Assembly: GCA_012269545.1 (NCBI GenBank)
Contig: JAAXKB010000046.1
Coordinates: forward strand, 3,401-67,400
From: Gammaproteobacteria bacterium
GTDB taxonomy: Bacteria > Pseudomonadota > Gammaproteobacteria > Pseudomonadales > Azotimanducaceae
Direction: 5' to 3'
DNA length: 64,000 nt
In this document: positions 8,652 through 17,420 of the stretch, one piece after another
Layout: each line of letters starts with the position of its first letter
How positions within the stretch are numbered: position 1 is the first letter of the stretch
Translations under genes and position numbers: made by a program
Notes under the pieces: model-generated
The model's database searches: none
What the model was told of the DNA's origin: nothing
What the model saw: the letters and a program-made list of their open reading frames with translations, nothing else

Positions 8652-10049
8652 ATGAGCGTTTGTGCTGTGATCATGGCAGGAGGATCAGGAAGTCGCCTAT
8701 GGCCGATGTCCAGAGCGGGTTATCCGAAACAGTTACTGCCCTTATTTGAATCCGCAACGACGCTTCAATCGACGCTGCTGCGGCTTGTCGATCTTTCGAT
8801 TGCATCCTCGATTACCGTCTGCGGAGAGGAGCATCGATTCTTTGTTGCCGAGCAACTGCGCAGCATCGACGCAAAGGGCACGATTATTTTGGAGCCGGAG
8901 GGGCGCAATACCGCCCCATCCATCGCGTTAGCGGCACTAGAGAAAGAGGCGGAAGACCCAGTGCTATTGGTGCTGGCCGCAGACCACGTTGTGCAAAACC
9001 AACGAGCATTTACCGATGCTGTTACCGCCGCTCTGCCACTGGCCGAATCAGGGAAACTGGTCGCATTTGGCGTTGTGCCCACAGAGCCCCACACGGGCTA
9101 CGGATACATCCAACGCGGAGACGCGGCAGGTGCTGGCTATCGGGTCAAGAGTTTCAAAGAAAAACCGCCGGCGGCCGTTGCGAAAGGTTATCTCGACGCC
9201 GGGGAATACTACTGGAACAGCGGCATGTTTATGTTTAAGGCGGGCCGCTATTTGGCAGAGCTGCAGAACCACCGGCCGGATATAGTTTCGGCCTGCAGAG
9301 CCGCAATGGAGTCAAAGGCGCGAGATATGGACTTTTTGCGTGTCGGGCGGTCATCCTTTGTGCAGTGTCCGTCCGAATCGATTGACTACGCGGTAATGGA
9401 AAAGACGAAAGATGCTGTGGTGGTACCGATGAATGCCGGCTGGAGCGATATTGGCTCTTGGAGCTCGTTGTCGGAGCTGAGTCAGCAAGACGACGACGGC
9501 AATACCGCGATCGGTGACGTGAAATTATTGGCGTCGGAAAATACCTATGTGCGTAGCGAAGATAAGCTGGTGGCGGCGATTGGCATCAACGACGTCGTGA
9601 TTGTCAGTACCAAGGATGCTGTTCTAGTTGCTTCAAAGAGTGCTGCGCAAAACGTCAAACAGATTACTCAAGCGCTGCAGGAAGAATCTCGCAGTGAGTG
9701 GCTCTTTCACCGCGAGGTTTATCGGCCATGGGGTAAATACGACACCGTGGATATCGGCGAGCGTTATCAAGTGAAGCGGATTACAGTAAATCCCGGCGCC
9801 AAGCTGAGCGTGCAGCTGCACCATCACAGGGCCGAGCATTGGGTCGTCGTGTCAGGATCTGCCAAAGTGACTAATGGTGACCAGACGTTTTTGTTGTCGG
9901 AGAACGAATCAACCTACATCCCGATTGGGGTGACTCATGCACTTGAAAACCCCGGGAAGATACCGCTTGAAATCATAGAGGTGCAGTCAGGCTCCTATCT
10001 TGGGGAGGACGACATTGTCCGCATAGCAGACGACTACGGTCGCTCGTGA
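8652..10049 (+). CDS. manC: Mannose-1-phosphate guanylyltransferase / mannose-6-phosphate isomerase
   Basis: A 465-residue bifunctional type II enzyme that supplies GDP-mannose for exopolysaccharide or LPS. The nucleotidyltransferase domain, about residues 1-280, begins [22 protein letters not shown] with the pyrophosphorylase signature. The FKEKP motif follows at about 170. The cupin isomerase domain, about 350-460, carries [34 protein letters not shown] and [12 protein letters not shown] with metal-binding His residues. The stop overlaps the GTG of the following Nudix gene by 4 nt. With rfbAC at the window start this shows activated-sugar synthesis in the area, but no glycosyltransferase is present. 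Confidence 0.95.
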   Translation: MSVCAVIMAGGSGSRLWPMSRAGYPKQLLPLFESATTLQSTLLRLVDLSIASSITVCGEEHRFFVAEQLRSIDAKGTIILEPEGRNTAPSIALAALEKEAEDPVLLVLAADHVVQNQRAFTDAVTAALPLAESGKLVAFGVVPTEPHTGYGYIQRGDAAGAGYRVKSFKEKPPAAVAKGYLDAGEYYWNSGMFMFKAGRYLAELQNHRPDIVSACRAAMESKARDMDFLRVGRSSFVQCPSESIDYAVMEKTKDAVVVPMNAGWSDIGSWSSLSELSQQDDDGNTAIGDVKLLASENTYVRSEDKLVAAIGINDVVIVSTKDAVLVASKSAAQNVKQITQALQEESRSEWLFHREVYRPWGKYDTVDIGERYQVKRITVNPGAKLSVQLHHHRAEHWVVVSGSAKVTNGDQTFLLSENESTYIPIGVTHALENPGKIPLEIIEVQSGSYLGEDDIVRIADDYGRS

Positions 10050-10753
10050 ACGGTTTAGACAACAGTGCCCAGCCGTTTCGGCGCTGCAGTGTTGGACTGC
10101 GTGATCGAGTGGCTGCGTTGTTGGCGGATTTTGCAGTTCAACGTGCCCAGAGCGATACGCAAGCGGGTGAAGAGCTGCGTTGGGCCGCAGTCGCCCTGAC
10201 GATTACCGATGTCGGTCCCGGAGCCTGTTTGCCCGGTATCTCAGACACAGAGGGTTGGTCTTCCGAGCCTGCCTTGATCCTGACCCGTCGTTCTCAGCGA
10301 CTGCGAAGTCATCCCGGCCAGTGGGCATTGCCCGGTGGCCGCATTGATGCGGGTGAGACGCCAGTGCAGGCGGCCCTGCGTGAGATGCGCGAAGAAGTTG
10401 GCGTGGATTTACCTGAGGAACGAGTACTTGGCGTGCTGGACGACTTTGTCACTCGGTCTGGCTACGTGATGACGCCAGTGGTCATTTGGGGTGGTGGCGA
10501 TCTTGTTACCGAGGCTAATCCGGATGAAGTGGCGAGCATCCATCGCATACCGCTGACCGAATTCACACGCAGCGATGCGCCGCGTCTAACTCAGTCGGAG
10601 ACAAGTGAATCACCAATACTGCGTATGCCGGTAGGCAGCGATTATATTGCTGCGCCGACGGCGGCAATCTTGTATCAGTTCCGCGAGGTATGCTTGTTGA
10701 ATCGGCACACCCGGGTTGCTCACTTTGAACAACCACAATTTGCGTGGCGCTGA
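10046..10753 (+). CDS. Nudix hydrolase, CoA-pyrophosphatase-like
   Basis: A 235-residue Nudix protein. The Nudix box is complete at about residues 97-119 ([20 protein letters not shown] followed by EVGV). It is preceded by [22 protein letters not shown], matching the extra motif of CoA pyrophosphatases (NudL/PCD1 type) that cleave CoA or acyl-CoA to 4'-phosphopantetheine derivatives and 3',5'-ADP. The GTG start overlaps the manC stop, so it is expressed with manC or by readthrough. The first 40 residues are less conserved and the true start could be slightly downstream. The substrate assignment is a family inference. Confidence 0.85.
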   Translation: MNGLDNSAQPFRRCSVGLRDRVAALLADFAVQRAQSDTQAGEELRWAAVALTITDVGPGACLPGISDTEGWSSEPALILTRRSQRLRSHPGQWALPGGRIDAGETPVQAALREMREEVGVDLPEERVLGVLDDFVTRSGYVMTPVVIWGGGDLVTEANPDEVASIHRIPLTEFTRSDAPRLTQSETSESPILRMPVGSDYIAAPTAAILYQFREVCLLNRHTRVAHFEQPQFAWR

Positions 10754-10754
10754 G

Positions 10755-10783
10755 TTGACCGGCTTTTCTTGACGGCCCACAAT
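10755..10783 (+). promoter_or_regulatory. Candidate sigma70 promoter for the peroxiredoxin gene
   Basis: TTGACC at 10755-10760 and CACAAT at 10778-10783 are separated by 17 nt, with five and four matches to the -35 and -10 consensus. They lie 78 nt upstream of the ATG at 10861, in the only gap of size between the Nudix and peroxiredoxin genes. The boxes are visible; promoter function is inferred. Confidence 0.4.
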
Positions 10784-10860
10784 CTCTGTGCGCGGAGCGG
10801 TATGTGAAACACTGCACTGTGCCGATGTTCAGATAACTCGATCAACCACAGGAAAAAATA

Positions 10861-11340
10861 ATGGCGATTGAAACAGGCTCAAAGCTGCCCGAAGCAACTC
10901 TGCACACAATGCAAGATGGCAAACCCACTCCGGTAACCACTTCTGATTTATTTGCGGGCAAAAAAGTCGCTATGTTTGCGGTTCCCGGCGCGTTTACGCC
11001 AACCTGTTCAATGGCTCATTTGCCAGGGTACGTGGTGCAGGCCGACGCGCTAAAGGCGAAAGGCGTAGACAGCATCGTCTGCCTCTCAGTTAACGATGCA
11101 TTTGTGATGGACGCTTGGGGCAAAAGTGCGAATGCCGAAGAACTGGTGATGGTCGGTGATGGTAACGGTGACTTTACACAAGCGCTTGGTTTGCAGATGG
11201 ACGGCTCGGGTTTTGGCTTGGGCACACGATCCCAACGCTACGCGATGATCGTAGACGATGGCACAGTGACGCATTTGGCTGTTGAAGCCCCGGGCAAGCT
11301 GGAAGTCAGCGCTGCCGAGGCGATTTTAGAGGCCCTCTAA
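10861..11340 (+). CDS. Peroxiredoxin, Prx5 type
   Basis: A 159-residue thiol peroxidase that reduces H2O2 and organic hydroperoxides. The peroxidatic motif PGAFTPTCS places the active Cys at residue 49, with Pro and Thr at the expected places. A second Cys at residue 74 (IVCLSVND) corresponds to the extra Cys of bacterial Prx5 proteins. The C-terminal block with GTRSQRYAMIVDDG is also typical. No glutaredoxin domain is fused. The ATG is preceded by CAGGAAAAAATA, a reasonable ribosome site. It stands alone with its own gap and ends convergently with tesB. The reductant, glutathione/glutaredoxin or thioredoxin, cannot be decided from sequence. Confidence 0.93.
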   Translation: MAIETGSKLPEATLHTMQDGKPTPVTTSDLFAGKKVAMFAVPGAFTPTCSMAHLPGYVVQADALKAKGVDSIVCLSVNDAFVMDAWGKSANAEELVMVGDGNGDFTQALGLQMDGSGFGLGTRSQRYAMIVDDGTVTHLAVEAPGKLEVSAAEAILEAL

Positions 11341-11385
11341 TACGCCCACGCTCTGGATTCTGGGGAGTCTTTTTCGACTGCGGCG

Positions 11386-12288
11386 TCAGGATACCGTCTG
11401 CGTCGCTTCGATGGCCTGCCGATTGCTGCCTACGGGCCGGATTAAACATTCCTGAGCGGCAGTAGCCACCATCTCTCCCGCACGATTAAAAAAGTGACCT
11501 CTAACAAAGCCTCTGGCGCCGCCTGCATTGGGAGACTCTTTGGCGAACAGCAGCCATTCGTCTGCCCTAAATGGTCGATGAAACCAAATGGCGTGATCGA
11601 GGCTGGCGCCTCGAATGGTGCGTTCGCCCTGCTCGTCCACGGTCATCGGGCCATGAGGCAGCATGGATGTGGACATGAAGTCCAGATCGGACATATAGGC
11701 CAACAAAGCCAGATGCACCTCAGGGTTATCGGGTAGGGGGTCACGAGATTTTAGCCACGTATGCTTGAAGGGCGGGTGCTCGCCCCGATCCATCATCGTG
11801 ATGCGCTCAACCGCACGAGAGTCGATGGCTTCGAAGCGAAAAGTGAAGCGTGCCATCTCAGGTTTGGCTTTGGCCAGTTCCGTATAGGTTTCCAAATCCC
11901 CTCGCAAGGACTCCGGTGGTGGAACATCCGGCATCGGCAGTGAGTGATCGAGCCCTTCTTCTGCTTTTTGCCAGGAACACGCCAGCGTAAAGATGGTGCG
12001 ACCATTTTGGATGGCCGCCACCCGGCGAGTGCTGAAACTGCGACCATCACGAATGCGGTCCACTTCGTAAAGAATGGGCCGCGTCCAGTCGCCGGCGCGC
12101 AAAAAGTAGCTGTGCAATGAGTGCAGGCTGTGTTCCGGGTCTACAGTGCGAAATGCTGACGCCAATGCCTGAGCCAGCACCTGACCACCAAAGACATGCT
12201 CAGTATTGTGGTTCTGTCCTCGAAAGAGGTTCTCCTCAATGGGCTCAACGTCGAGCAGGTCGATGATTTCTTGCAGAACCTTGTTCAT
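11386..12288 (-). CDS. tesB: Acyl-CoA thioesterase II
   Basis: A 300-residue double-hotdog thioesterase that hydrolyses medium- and long-chain acyl-CoA to free acid and CoA. Landmarks are ENLFRGQNHNTEHVFGGQVLAQAL, SLHSYFLRAGD, RDGRSFSTRRVAAIQNGRTIF, the second-domain stretch ASLDHAIWFHRPFRADEWLLF and GFVRGHFFNRAGEMVATAAQE. The ORF track extends 13 codons further, but the ATG at 12288 is preceded by AAAGGACTC, a good ribosome site, and matches the usual N-terminus. It is divergent from gloB and convergent with the peroxiredoxin gene. It fits the acyl-CoA theme of this part of the window. Confidence 0.93.
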   Translation of the reverse strand: MNKVLQEIIDLLDVEPIEENLFRGQNHNTEHVFGGQVLAQALASAFRTVDPEHSLHSLHSYFLRAGDWTRPILYEVDRIRDGRSFSTRRVAAIQNGRTIFTLACSWQKAEEGLDHSLPMPDVPPPESLRGDLETYTELAKAKPEMARFTFRFEAIDSRAVERITMMDRGEHPPFKHTWLKSRDPLPDNPEVHLALLAYMSDLDFMSTSMLPHGPMTVDEQGERTIRGASLDHAIWFHRPFRADEWLLFAKESPNAGGARGFVRGHFFNRAGEMVATAAQECLIRPVGSNRQAIEATQTVS

Positions 12289-12436
12289 GAGTCCTTTCGA
12301 TTGCGTTTCTAGACTGGCGCAAAGCATAAACCATCCGCTTGGGCGATGGGGTGCTCTGCCAGACTTTTGTCGCTTTTTCTGTCGAGGGATGAACGGATCT
12401 GAGATACTTCATTGCCAAATTGCCCATGGAGACGTT

Positions 12437-13204
12437 ATGAGCATCGAAGTGAAACAAATCCCATGTTTGGGAGATAACTATGGTTTCCTCGTCCACGATT
12501 CTGAGACCGGCGCGACGGCGAGCATCGACACGCCGGAAGTGCAACCCATCAATGATGCGTTGGCGGAACAAGGCTGGACCTTGACCCATATCCTAAATAC
12601 GCACCACCACTTCGATCATGCCGGCGGTAACGAAGAATTGAAGGCTCAATGGGGGTGCCAAATTATTGGTGCTGACTGCGATGCCGAGCGAATTCCTGGT
12701 ATTGATCGACGCGTCGTTGACGGCGAGGTCTTTCAGTTGGGCAATGTGGCGGTCAAAGTATTGGAGGTGCCGGGCCATACCGTCGGTCACATCGCCTACT
12801 ATTTTGCAGATGACGGATTAGCCTTCGTGGGCGATACGCTGTTTGCCTTGGGCTGTGGCCGGATGTTCGAAGGGACAGCCCAGCAGATGTGGGGGAGTTT
12901 GCAGAAGCTTATGGCGCTGCCGGACGAAACCGCCGTTTACTGCGCTCACGAATACACCCAGGCGAACGCCGCCTTTGCGGTCACTGTGGAACCCGGCAAC
13001 GAGGCGTTGCGTCAGCGCGTTGAGGAAATTGCGCGCCTGCGGGAGCAGGGCCTGCCAACGGTTCCCACCAGCATAGGGCTTGAACGCCAGACCAATCCTT
13101 TCGTGCGCCCTCAAAGCACGAATTTGCAGCAAACGATTGATCGCGTGGGTTCGGACCCGGTAGATATCTTTGCTGAGACTCGCAAGCGCAAAGACAACTT
13201 TTGA
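12437..13204 (+). CDS. gloB: Hydroxyacylglutathione hydrolase (glyoxalase II)
   Basis: A 255-residue metallo-beta-lactamase-fold enzyme that hydrolyses S-D-lactoylglutathione to D-lactate and glutathione, the second step of methylglyoxal detoxification. The metal site is complete: THHHFDHAGG gives H56, H58, D60 and H61, followed by EVPGHTVGHIAYYF, FVGDTLFALGCGR and AVYCAHEYT. The C-terminus (NPFVR) is also typical. The ATG at 12437 has GGAG upstream and is preferred over the ORF-track start at 12206, which adds 77 unrelated residues. The stop overlaps the TTG start of rarD by 4 nt, and a glutathione transferase follows, so three genes form a compact unit. Confidence 0.95.
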   Translation: MSIEVKQIPCLGDNYGFLVHDSETGATASIDTPEVQPINDALAEQGWTLTHILNTHHHFDHAGGNEELKAQWGCQIIGADCDAERIPGIDRRVVDGEVFQLGNVAVKVLEVPGHTVGHIAYYFADDGLAFVGDTLFALGCGRMFEGTAQQMWGSLQKLMALPDETAVYCAHEYTQANAAFAVTVEPGNEALRQRVEEIARLREQGLPTVPTSIGLERQTNPFVRPQSTNLQQTIDRVGSDPVDIFAETRKRKDNF

Positions 13205-14118
13205 ACACTGCCGCTGGCATTGTTGCAGAGCAACGGATACAACGTCAGGGTCTGTTATTTGCGGTAGCTGCCTACGGGATTTGGGGCTTCGCGCCCATGT
13301 ACTTTGTTTGGGTAGGGTTCGCGGCTCCGCTGGAAATTCTCATGCATCGGGTGCTCTGGTCGGTACCCCTGCTGGTATTGCTGATTACGGTAACTGGGCA
13401 GTGGGCAGACGTGCGAGGCTTGTCTCGCCGGGCATTGCTGTTCTTGACGGCGACGGCCTTGCTGTTGAGCATTAACTGGCTGACTTTTATCTGGGCGATT
13501 CAAGCACAGCGGATTGCTGATGCCAGTTTGGGTTACTTCATTAACCCTCTGGTTAACGTGCTGCTTGGCGGACTGTTCTTGCGTGAACGCATGCGCCCTT
13601 ACCAGTGGTTAGCCGTTGGGGTCGCTCTGTTGGGAGTTGGCGCTGAGCTTTGGGTGCAGCGGAGCGTGCCTTGGTTAGGGCTGATTCTAGCGGTCAGCTT
13701 CGGTTTTTATGGGTTGCTGCGCAAACAGGTCAGCGTACCTGCGGCCATCGGGCTCTGGGTTGAAACCACGCTCATGCTGCCGATTGCGCTGCTGTTTTTG
13801 TTTTGGCTTGTCACTAACGAGGGTCTGCGGCCTGTTATGCAGGTAGCCCAACTCGCCATGGGAGGTCTTTTCAGCGTCGTACCCCTAGTATTTTTTGCCG
13901 CCGCAACGTTGCGCTTGCCGCTGACGACATTAGGGTTTGTTCAATATCTGGCGCCGAGTTGCGCGTTGATGCTAGCGATATTTTTATACGATGAAGCAGT
14001 GCCAGAGATCCGATGGGTAACCTTTGGTTTTATTTGGTCTGCCCTAGTGATTTTTAGTGCGGAAAATTTTTTTCATGTGCGAAAACAACGCAGACTTATG
14101 CAGGGAGGCATAGCGTGA
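13201..14118 (+). CDS. rarD: EamA-family transporter RarD
   Basis: A 305-residue inner-membrane protein with about ten hydrophobic helices, the drug/metabolite transporter (EamA) fold. The N-terminal GLLFAVAAYGIWGFAPMYF and the HRVLWSVPLL segment are RarD signatures. E. coli RarD was linked to chloramphenicol sensitivity, but the natural substrate is not established. The start is TTG at 13201 inside a TTGA overlap with the gloB stop, and the stop overlaps the GTG of the GST gene, so all three genes are coupled. No ATG lies early enough to replace the TTG. Confidence 0.88.
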   Translation: MNTAAGIVAEQRIQRQGLLFAVAAYGIWGFAPMYFVWVGFAAPLEILMHRVLWSVPLLVLLITVTGQWADVRGLSRRALLFLTATALLLSINWLTFIWAIQAQRIADASLGYFINPLVNVLLGGLFLRERMRPYQWLAVGVALLGVGAELWVQRSVPWLGLILAVSFGFYGLLRKQVSVPAAIGLWVETTLMLPIALLFLFWLVTNEGLRPVMQVAQLAMGGLFSVVPLVFFAAATLRLPLTTLGFVQYLAPSCALMLAIFLYDEAVPEIRWVTFGFIWSALVIFSAENFFHVRKQRRLMQGGIA

Positions 14119-14789
14119 TCACACTTTATACAATGGAACGGGACTACCCCTACGGAACGCTTCGATCCACCAATGGCAGCAAAACTAAGGTGGTTCTTGA
14201 GGAAAAAGGTCTTGCTTATCAGGTCGAGACCGTCAGCCCCGGTGCCGTATGGAAAAAACTGCCCGAAATACTCGCCAAGCATCCATTGGGCAAGGTGCCA
14301 TGGATCGAAGATGGCGATCTGGTGATTTACGATTCTACGGTCATCAATGAGTATCTAAACGAAAAGTCAGAAAATAATCCGCTGCTAGCTCGCGAGCCAG
14401 CGAAGCGCGCTCGAGCGAGAGCTTTAGAGAACTATGCGGACGAGGGCGTGTTGAGTAAATTCCTGCCGCTGATTTGGATGCCCTGGTGGTCTGCTGAGGA
14501 GCAACGCGATGCCGACAGTATGGAAAAGGGACGGCAGGGCTTACGCGATCAGATTTTTCCATTTTTGGAAAAAACCTTGGCGGGGAACGACTATCTGTGC
14601 GGCGAGTTTTCTTTAGCTGATGTACCTATGATGGCTGTTGCGATGGTACTGGAAGTGGATGGAATGGCGGTCGGTGACTTTGCGCAAACCGAGGCGTATT
14701 TACAGCGGCTACGTGAGCGAGACTCTTATCAGGCCATTTCCCCCAAACGCTCAGTGGCTGACACAGCCCGATCCGGGTACGACGTTTGA
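14115..14789 (+). CDS. Glutathione S-transferase family protein
   Basis: A 224-residue protein with an N-terminal thioredoxin-like domain (residues 1-85) and a helical C-terminal domain. Family markers are PLGKVPWIEDGDLVIYDSTVINEYL, which includes the cis-Pro and the glutathione gamma-glutamyl-binding D-S region, and NDYLCGEFSLADVPMMAV (N-capping box). The GTG start overlaps the rarD stop by 4 nt. Next to gloB it probably serves glutathione-dependent detoxification, but the electrophile is unknown. The segment before the first helix (MERDYPYGTLRSTNGSK) has no obvious catalytic Cys; Tyr or Ser could act. Confidence 0.88.
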   Translation: MITLYTMERDYPYGTLRSTNGSKTKVVLEEKGLAYQVETVSPGAVWKKLPEILAKHPLGKVPWIEDGDLVIYDSTVINEYLNEKSENNPLLAREPAKRARARALENYADEGVLSKFLPLIWMPWWSAEEQRDADSMEKGRQGLRDQIFPFLEKTLAGNDYLCGEFSLADVPMMAVAMVLEVDGMAVGDFAQTEAYLQRLRERDSYQAISPKRSVADTARSGYDV

Positions 14790-14815
14790 TATCCAGTTCA
14801 GCAGCAGCGAAGAGA

Positions 14816-15508
14816 CTAGAGGGAATCAGCCCTATCCATAGCTGTTTGCAGTGAGGCCATGCTGCGGATATAGGGTTCAAGGCCCTTGAGTGTGGCGGGT
14901 CTGTCGCGGGCCGCTAGCTCCGCAGCGGCGCGGGTTTCGTAAACCCCAAGCAGGGCCACATAATACCTGCGCCCTTTGACTTTGATCACGGCGCCGGTGA
15001 GTTCGTCGAGATTCGTTTCGGCCATAAAGGCCTTCAACTCAGGTTGGGTGCTCAGCGCGATTAACTGAACTGCCCAATAATCGCCCGGCAGGTCTTTCAG
15101 CGATACCGGTGCCTGAGATCGACTGTTTGCCTCTGCCTCTGCCTCTGCCTCGCCTGTGCGATTGTTTGAGGCAGTGGTAGGGGGTTGCATTGCAGGAACG
15201 TCGGCTGGAGCCGATTCGTACACCGCTTTGTCTGTTTCTGCAGATAACGTCGACTGTGGCTGGGACCAGTCGAACTGTTTGCTTTTGCGCTCCGCCTCTC
15301 GCCGTTGAATGTCTGCAATCGAGCGCCGCTTGCAGGACCACGTTTGCAGACCCTGTTCACAGTGCCAACTGGTGGCCTCCTCGCTGGCTTCGTCGATGCC
15401 TTCTATCCTTTCCTTGGCCGTCTTTTGCTGCGGAGCATTGCTGCTACAGCCGACGACAAGCAATGACAGCACTGCGCAGAGAAAATGGGTGATCGCGTTG
15501 CTTTGCAT
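14816..15508 (-). CDS. SPOR-domain lipoprotein
   Basis: A 230-residue envelope protein. A signal peptide ends in a lipobox with the acylated Cys at residue 21 (LLVVGCSS). A variable linker follows, with two Cys residues (HCEQGLQTWSCKRR) and an Ala/Glu-rich hexanucleotide-encoded run. The C-terminal SPOR domain, about residues 145-215, includes DYWAVQLIALS and GRRYYVALLGVYETRAAAELA. SPOR domains bind denuded glycan strands of septal peptidoglycan, so a cell-division or wall role is likely but the partner is unknown. It is convergent with the GST gene and divergent from the HNH nuclease. Confidence 0.85.
   Translation of the reverse strand: MQSNAITHFLCAVLSLLVVGCSSNAPQQKTAKERIEGIDEASEEATSWHCEQGLQTWSCKRRSIADIQRREAERKSKQFDWSQPQSTLSAETDKAVYESAPADVPAMQPPTTASNNRTGEAEAEAEANSRSQAPVSLKDLPGDYWAVQLIALSTQPELKAFMAETNLDELTGAVIKVKGRRYYVALLGVYETRAAAELAARDRPATLKGLEPYIRSMASLQTAMDRADSL
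15129..15151. repeat. Hexanucleotide tandem repeat inside the SPOR lipoprotein gene
   Basis: GCCTCT is repeated nearly four times without error (three full copies plus GCCTC). On the coding strand it encodes alternating Glu-Ala in the linker between the lipobox and the SPOR domain. Since the unit is 6 nt, slippage would change linker length by two residues without frameshift. Confidence 0.9.
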
Positions 15509-15570
15509 AGAGGTATTGGCTTGCTACCTAAAAAAGACCTGTTCAGACAGGAGCATAGTGTAGAAACGCT

Positions 15571-15610
15571 AAGGCCTATGTCCAGTGCAGTTTTGTACAA
15601 CTTAGGCCTT
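15571..15610. repeat. Inverted repeat AAGGCCTA / TAGGCCTT in a divergent gap
   Basis: AAGGCCTA at 15571-15578 is exactly complementary to TAGGCCTT at 15603-15610, with 24 nt between. Each arm also contains the palindrome AGGCCT. It lies in the 233-bp gap between the SPOR lipoprotein (minus) and the HNH gene (plus). It could be a paired operator or an RNA stem in either leader; neither can be decided here. Confidence 0.6.
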
Positions 15611-15741
15611 GCTCTGCATAGGCTTTGGCTTGCGGTCGTAGGGGTTTTCGCCTAATTTTTAGTGTCGTAAAACCGGGGAATGTGGGATGCGCTTTGCCCG
15701 GTATGACATGCCACTTGACTTCGTACTGCAAGGAAGCCGTC

Positions 15742-16338
15742 ATGCTAGCGACTCTGTCTGACTTTGAACGCGTGCCTCGTATTCTTCGGCTCAACATTGC
15801 CGGCCAGCCGGTGGAGTGGGTGCCTTGGCAGGATGCGGTGTGTTTGTACGCCCGTGACTTGGTGGTATGGACAGTGGGCGATCCGTTGTTGACGATCCGA
15901 GGCGGACAGTCCAAACACAGTGGAGATCGCAGTACCCAAGACATCCACAGTATCATCGCCTGTGATGGCAGAGTGGTCACGCGGCGAGCAGCTCAAACTC
16001 CGCCATTAACGAATCCCGCCCTGTTCAAGCGTGATGGCAACACCTGTTTGTATTGCGCGAAACAGCTGAGCGATGCGGAGTTAACGCGGGATCACGTGGT
16101 GCCGGTATCTCGCGGCGGCGCGGATGCCTGGGACAATGTGGTCGCAAGCTGCCGCCGCTGCAATCACCTTAAGGGCAGTCGGACCCTTGATGAAATAAAT
16201 CTCGAACTGCTCGCGCTGCCCTATGTGCCGAATTATTCGGAGTACTTGGCGTTGATTAATTCGGGTCGGATACTGGGCGATCAGATGGCGTTTTTAAGCA
16301 AAAGCTTTGGTGCGGATAGCCGGCTGATTAAACAGTGA
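15742..16338 (+). CDS. HNH endonuclease family protein
   Basis: A 198-residue protein. The C-terminal half holds a zinc-stabilised HNH nuclease fold: CLYCAKQL, then LTRDHVVPVSRGG (catalytic His), DNVVASCRRCNHLKG with the Asn and the second CxxC pair. The N-terminal half (FERVPRILRLNIAGQPVEWV) is conserved in stand-alone housekeeping-type HNH proteins that are not part of restriction systems, as I recall. The ATG at 15742 follows AAGGA by 7 nt and is preferred to the ORF-track start at 15625. No methyltransferase or phage gene is adjacent, so its DNA target and role are unknown. Confidence 0.85.
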   Translation: MLATLSDFERVPRILRLNIAGQPVEWVPWQDAVCLYARDLVVWTVGDPLLTIRGGQSKHSGDRSTQDIHSIIACDGRVVTRRAAQTPPLTNPALFKRDGNTCLYCAKQLSDAELTRDHVVPVSRGGADAWDNVVASCRRCNHLKGSRTLDEINLELLALPYVPNYSEYLALINSGRILGDQMAFLSKSFGADSRLIKQ

Positions 16339-16356
16339 CTGGTATGCTGAGGCGAA

Positions 16357-17403
16357 TCAGCGAAAGCCCTTGATCACATCGTGCTCATAAAGCCAATCCT
16401 GATGCTGTAGAGCAATCTCGGGCAGCAGGCGGTTTTGCAGTGCGGTTCCCACATGCTGTTGAAAACGACGCGCGGCCGACGGCTGTGTCAGTCGAGTGAG
16501 GTGATCGCGCATCTGGGCGAACACTTTACGGTGGCGCGGGCGGCGAAAACGCTCGTAGGCAGCCAGCCCATCACCGATGTCCTCTTCGTAATTCTCCATC
16601 ATTCGCGAGAGCACCCAGGCGTCTTCCATGGCCGTATTGCCGCCGTCGACTTTGCAGTGTTCGGCTGTCTGCAGCGCGTCGCTCAGATAAGCCACCCGGC
16701 CGGCGAACAGCGTGCTGCTTGCCTGAAAGCTGTCGAGATCAATACCGCCAGCGCGGGTCTTGGCATCCAAGGCTTGATGCAAGCTCGGATGCCAGTCCGC
16801 CTCGTCAAAGGCTTGATTTGATGGAGTTACGAATCGGAAGTGCACACGCTCGGTATCTGATAACTGCTCGATGTACTGACCCTTGCCGCGCCAGAGTACA
16901 TTGGCTCGCCGCAACGGGTGATCCGGGAGTGACGCTGCAAAGACGGTATAAGGTGCGCCCCGCGATGGTTCTGCGGTCCCCGGCGCGGAGACGATTGTCA
17001 ATTCGTAGGAATGCTCGATTTCCTCGAGGCGCTTGCTGGCTTGGAGGGGGTTGGCGATGTCACGTTCCAAGCGATTTGTGAGGGATTGAGTACTGAAGTT
17101 GACCAGTGGGGCACCATAACGCTGTGCGTAGAATTCCCCAAGGGGCAGTTCCGCCAGCAAGTACGCGCTTTTGGCAAATCGAACCTGCTGCCGGTCTGGA
17201 AAATAGCCCAAGGCGTCGATGGCGTCCGGTGCGAGGGTTCTTAGCAGACGACTGGCATTGGCGCCTAGGCTAAGGATGGGCGTAGCAGCGGGGCATTCCG
17301 CAGGCCCTGCAAAGCGGGCTATCTCGTGAAAGCCGCCTGCGCTGCAGGCCAGAGCCGCGAGCTGGGCGGCTGGGGAATCACCGATAATGGCAACGGGATA
17401 CAT
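16357..17403 (-). CDS. FAD-dependent monooxygenase-like protein with altered FAD motifs
   Basis: A 348-residue protein resembling flavin monooxygenases of the PHBH/UbiH or halogenase type. The N-terminal Rossmann position reads IIGDSPAAQLAALA, so the second and third glycines of GxGxxG are replaced. The second flavin motif near residue 245 reads AYLSDALQ with a later GGNTAMEDAWVLSRM, where the usual GD is SD. The Asn-Ala-x-x-Asp helix is kept. It may bind FAD weakly or have lost activity, and the substrate is not readable. It lies 17 nt downstream of cysS on the same strand. Confidence 0.6.
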   Translation of the reverse strand: MYPVAIIGDSPAAQLAALACSAGGFHEIARFAGPAECPAATPILSLGANASRLLRTLAPDAIDALGYFPDRQQVRFAKSAYLLAELPLGEFYAQRYGAPLVNFSTQSLTNRLERDIANPLQASKRLEEIEHSYELTIVSAPGTAEPSRGAPYTVFAASLPDHPLRRANVLWRGKGQYIEQLSDTERVHFRFVTPSNQAFDEADWHPSLHQALDAKTRAGGIDLDSFQASSTLFAGRVAYLSDALQTAEHCKVDGGNTAMEDAWVLSRMMENYEEDIGDGLAAYERFRRPRHRKVFAQMRDHLTRLTQPSAARRFQQHVGTALQNRLLPEIALQHQDWLYEHDVIKGFR

Positions 17404-17420
17404 AGGTCTCGCCGGCGCGC

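Noticed and set aside
15742-16338. HNH nuclease as part of a restriction or defence system
   Set aside because: No methyltransferase, helicase or toxin-like gene is adjacent; neighbours are a SPOR lipoprotein and a metabolic gene, so a defence call is unsupported.
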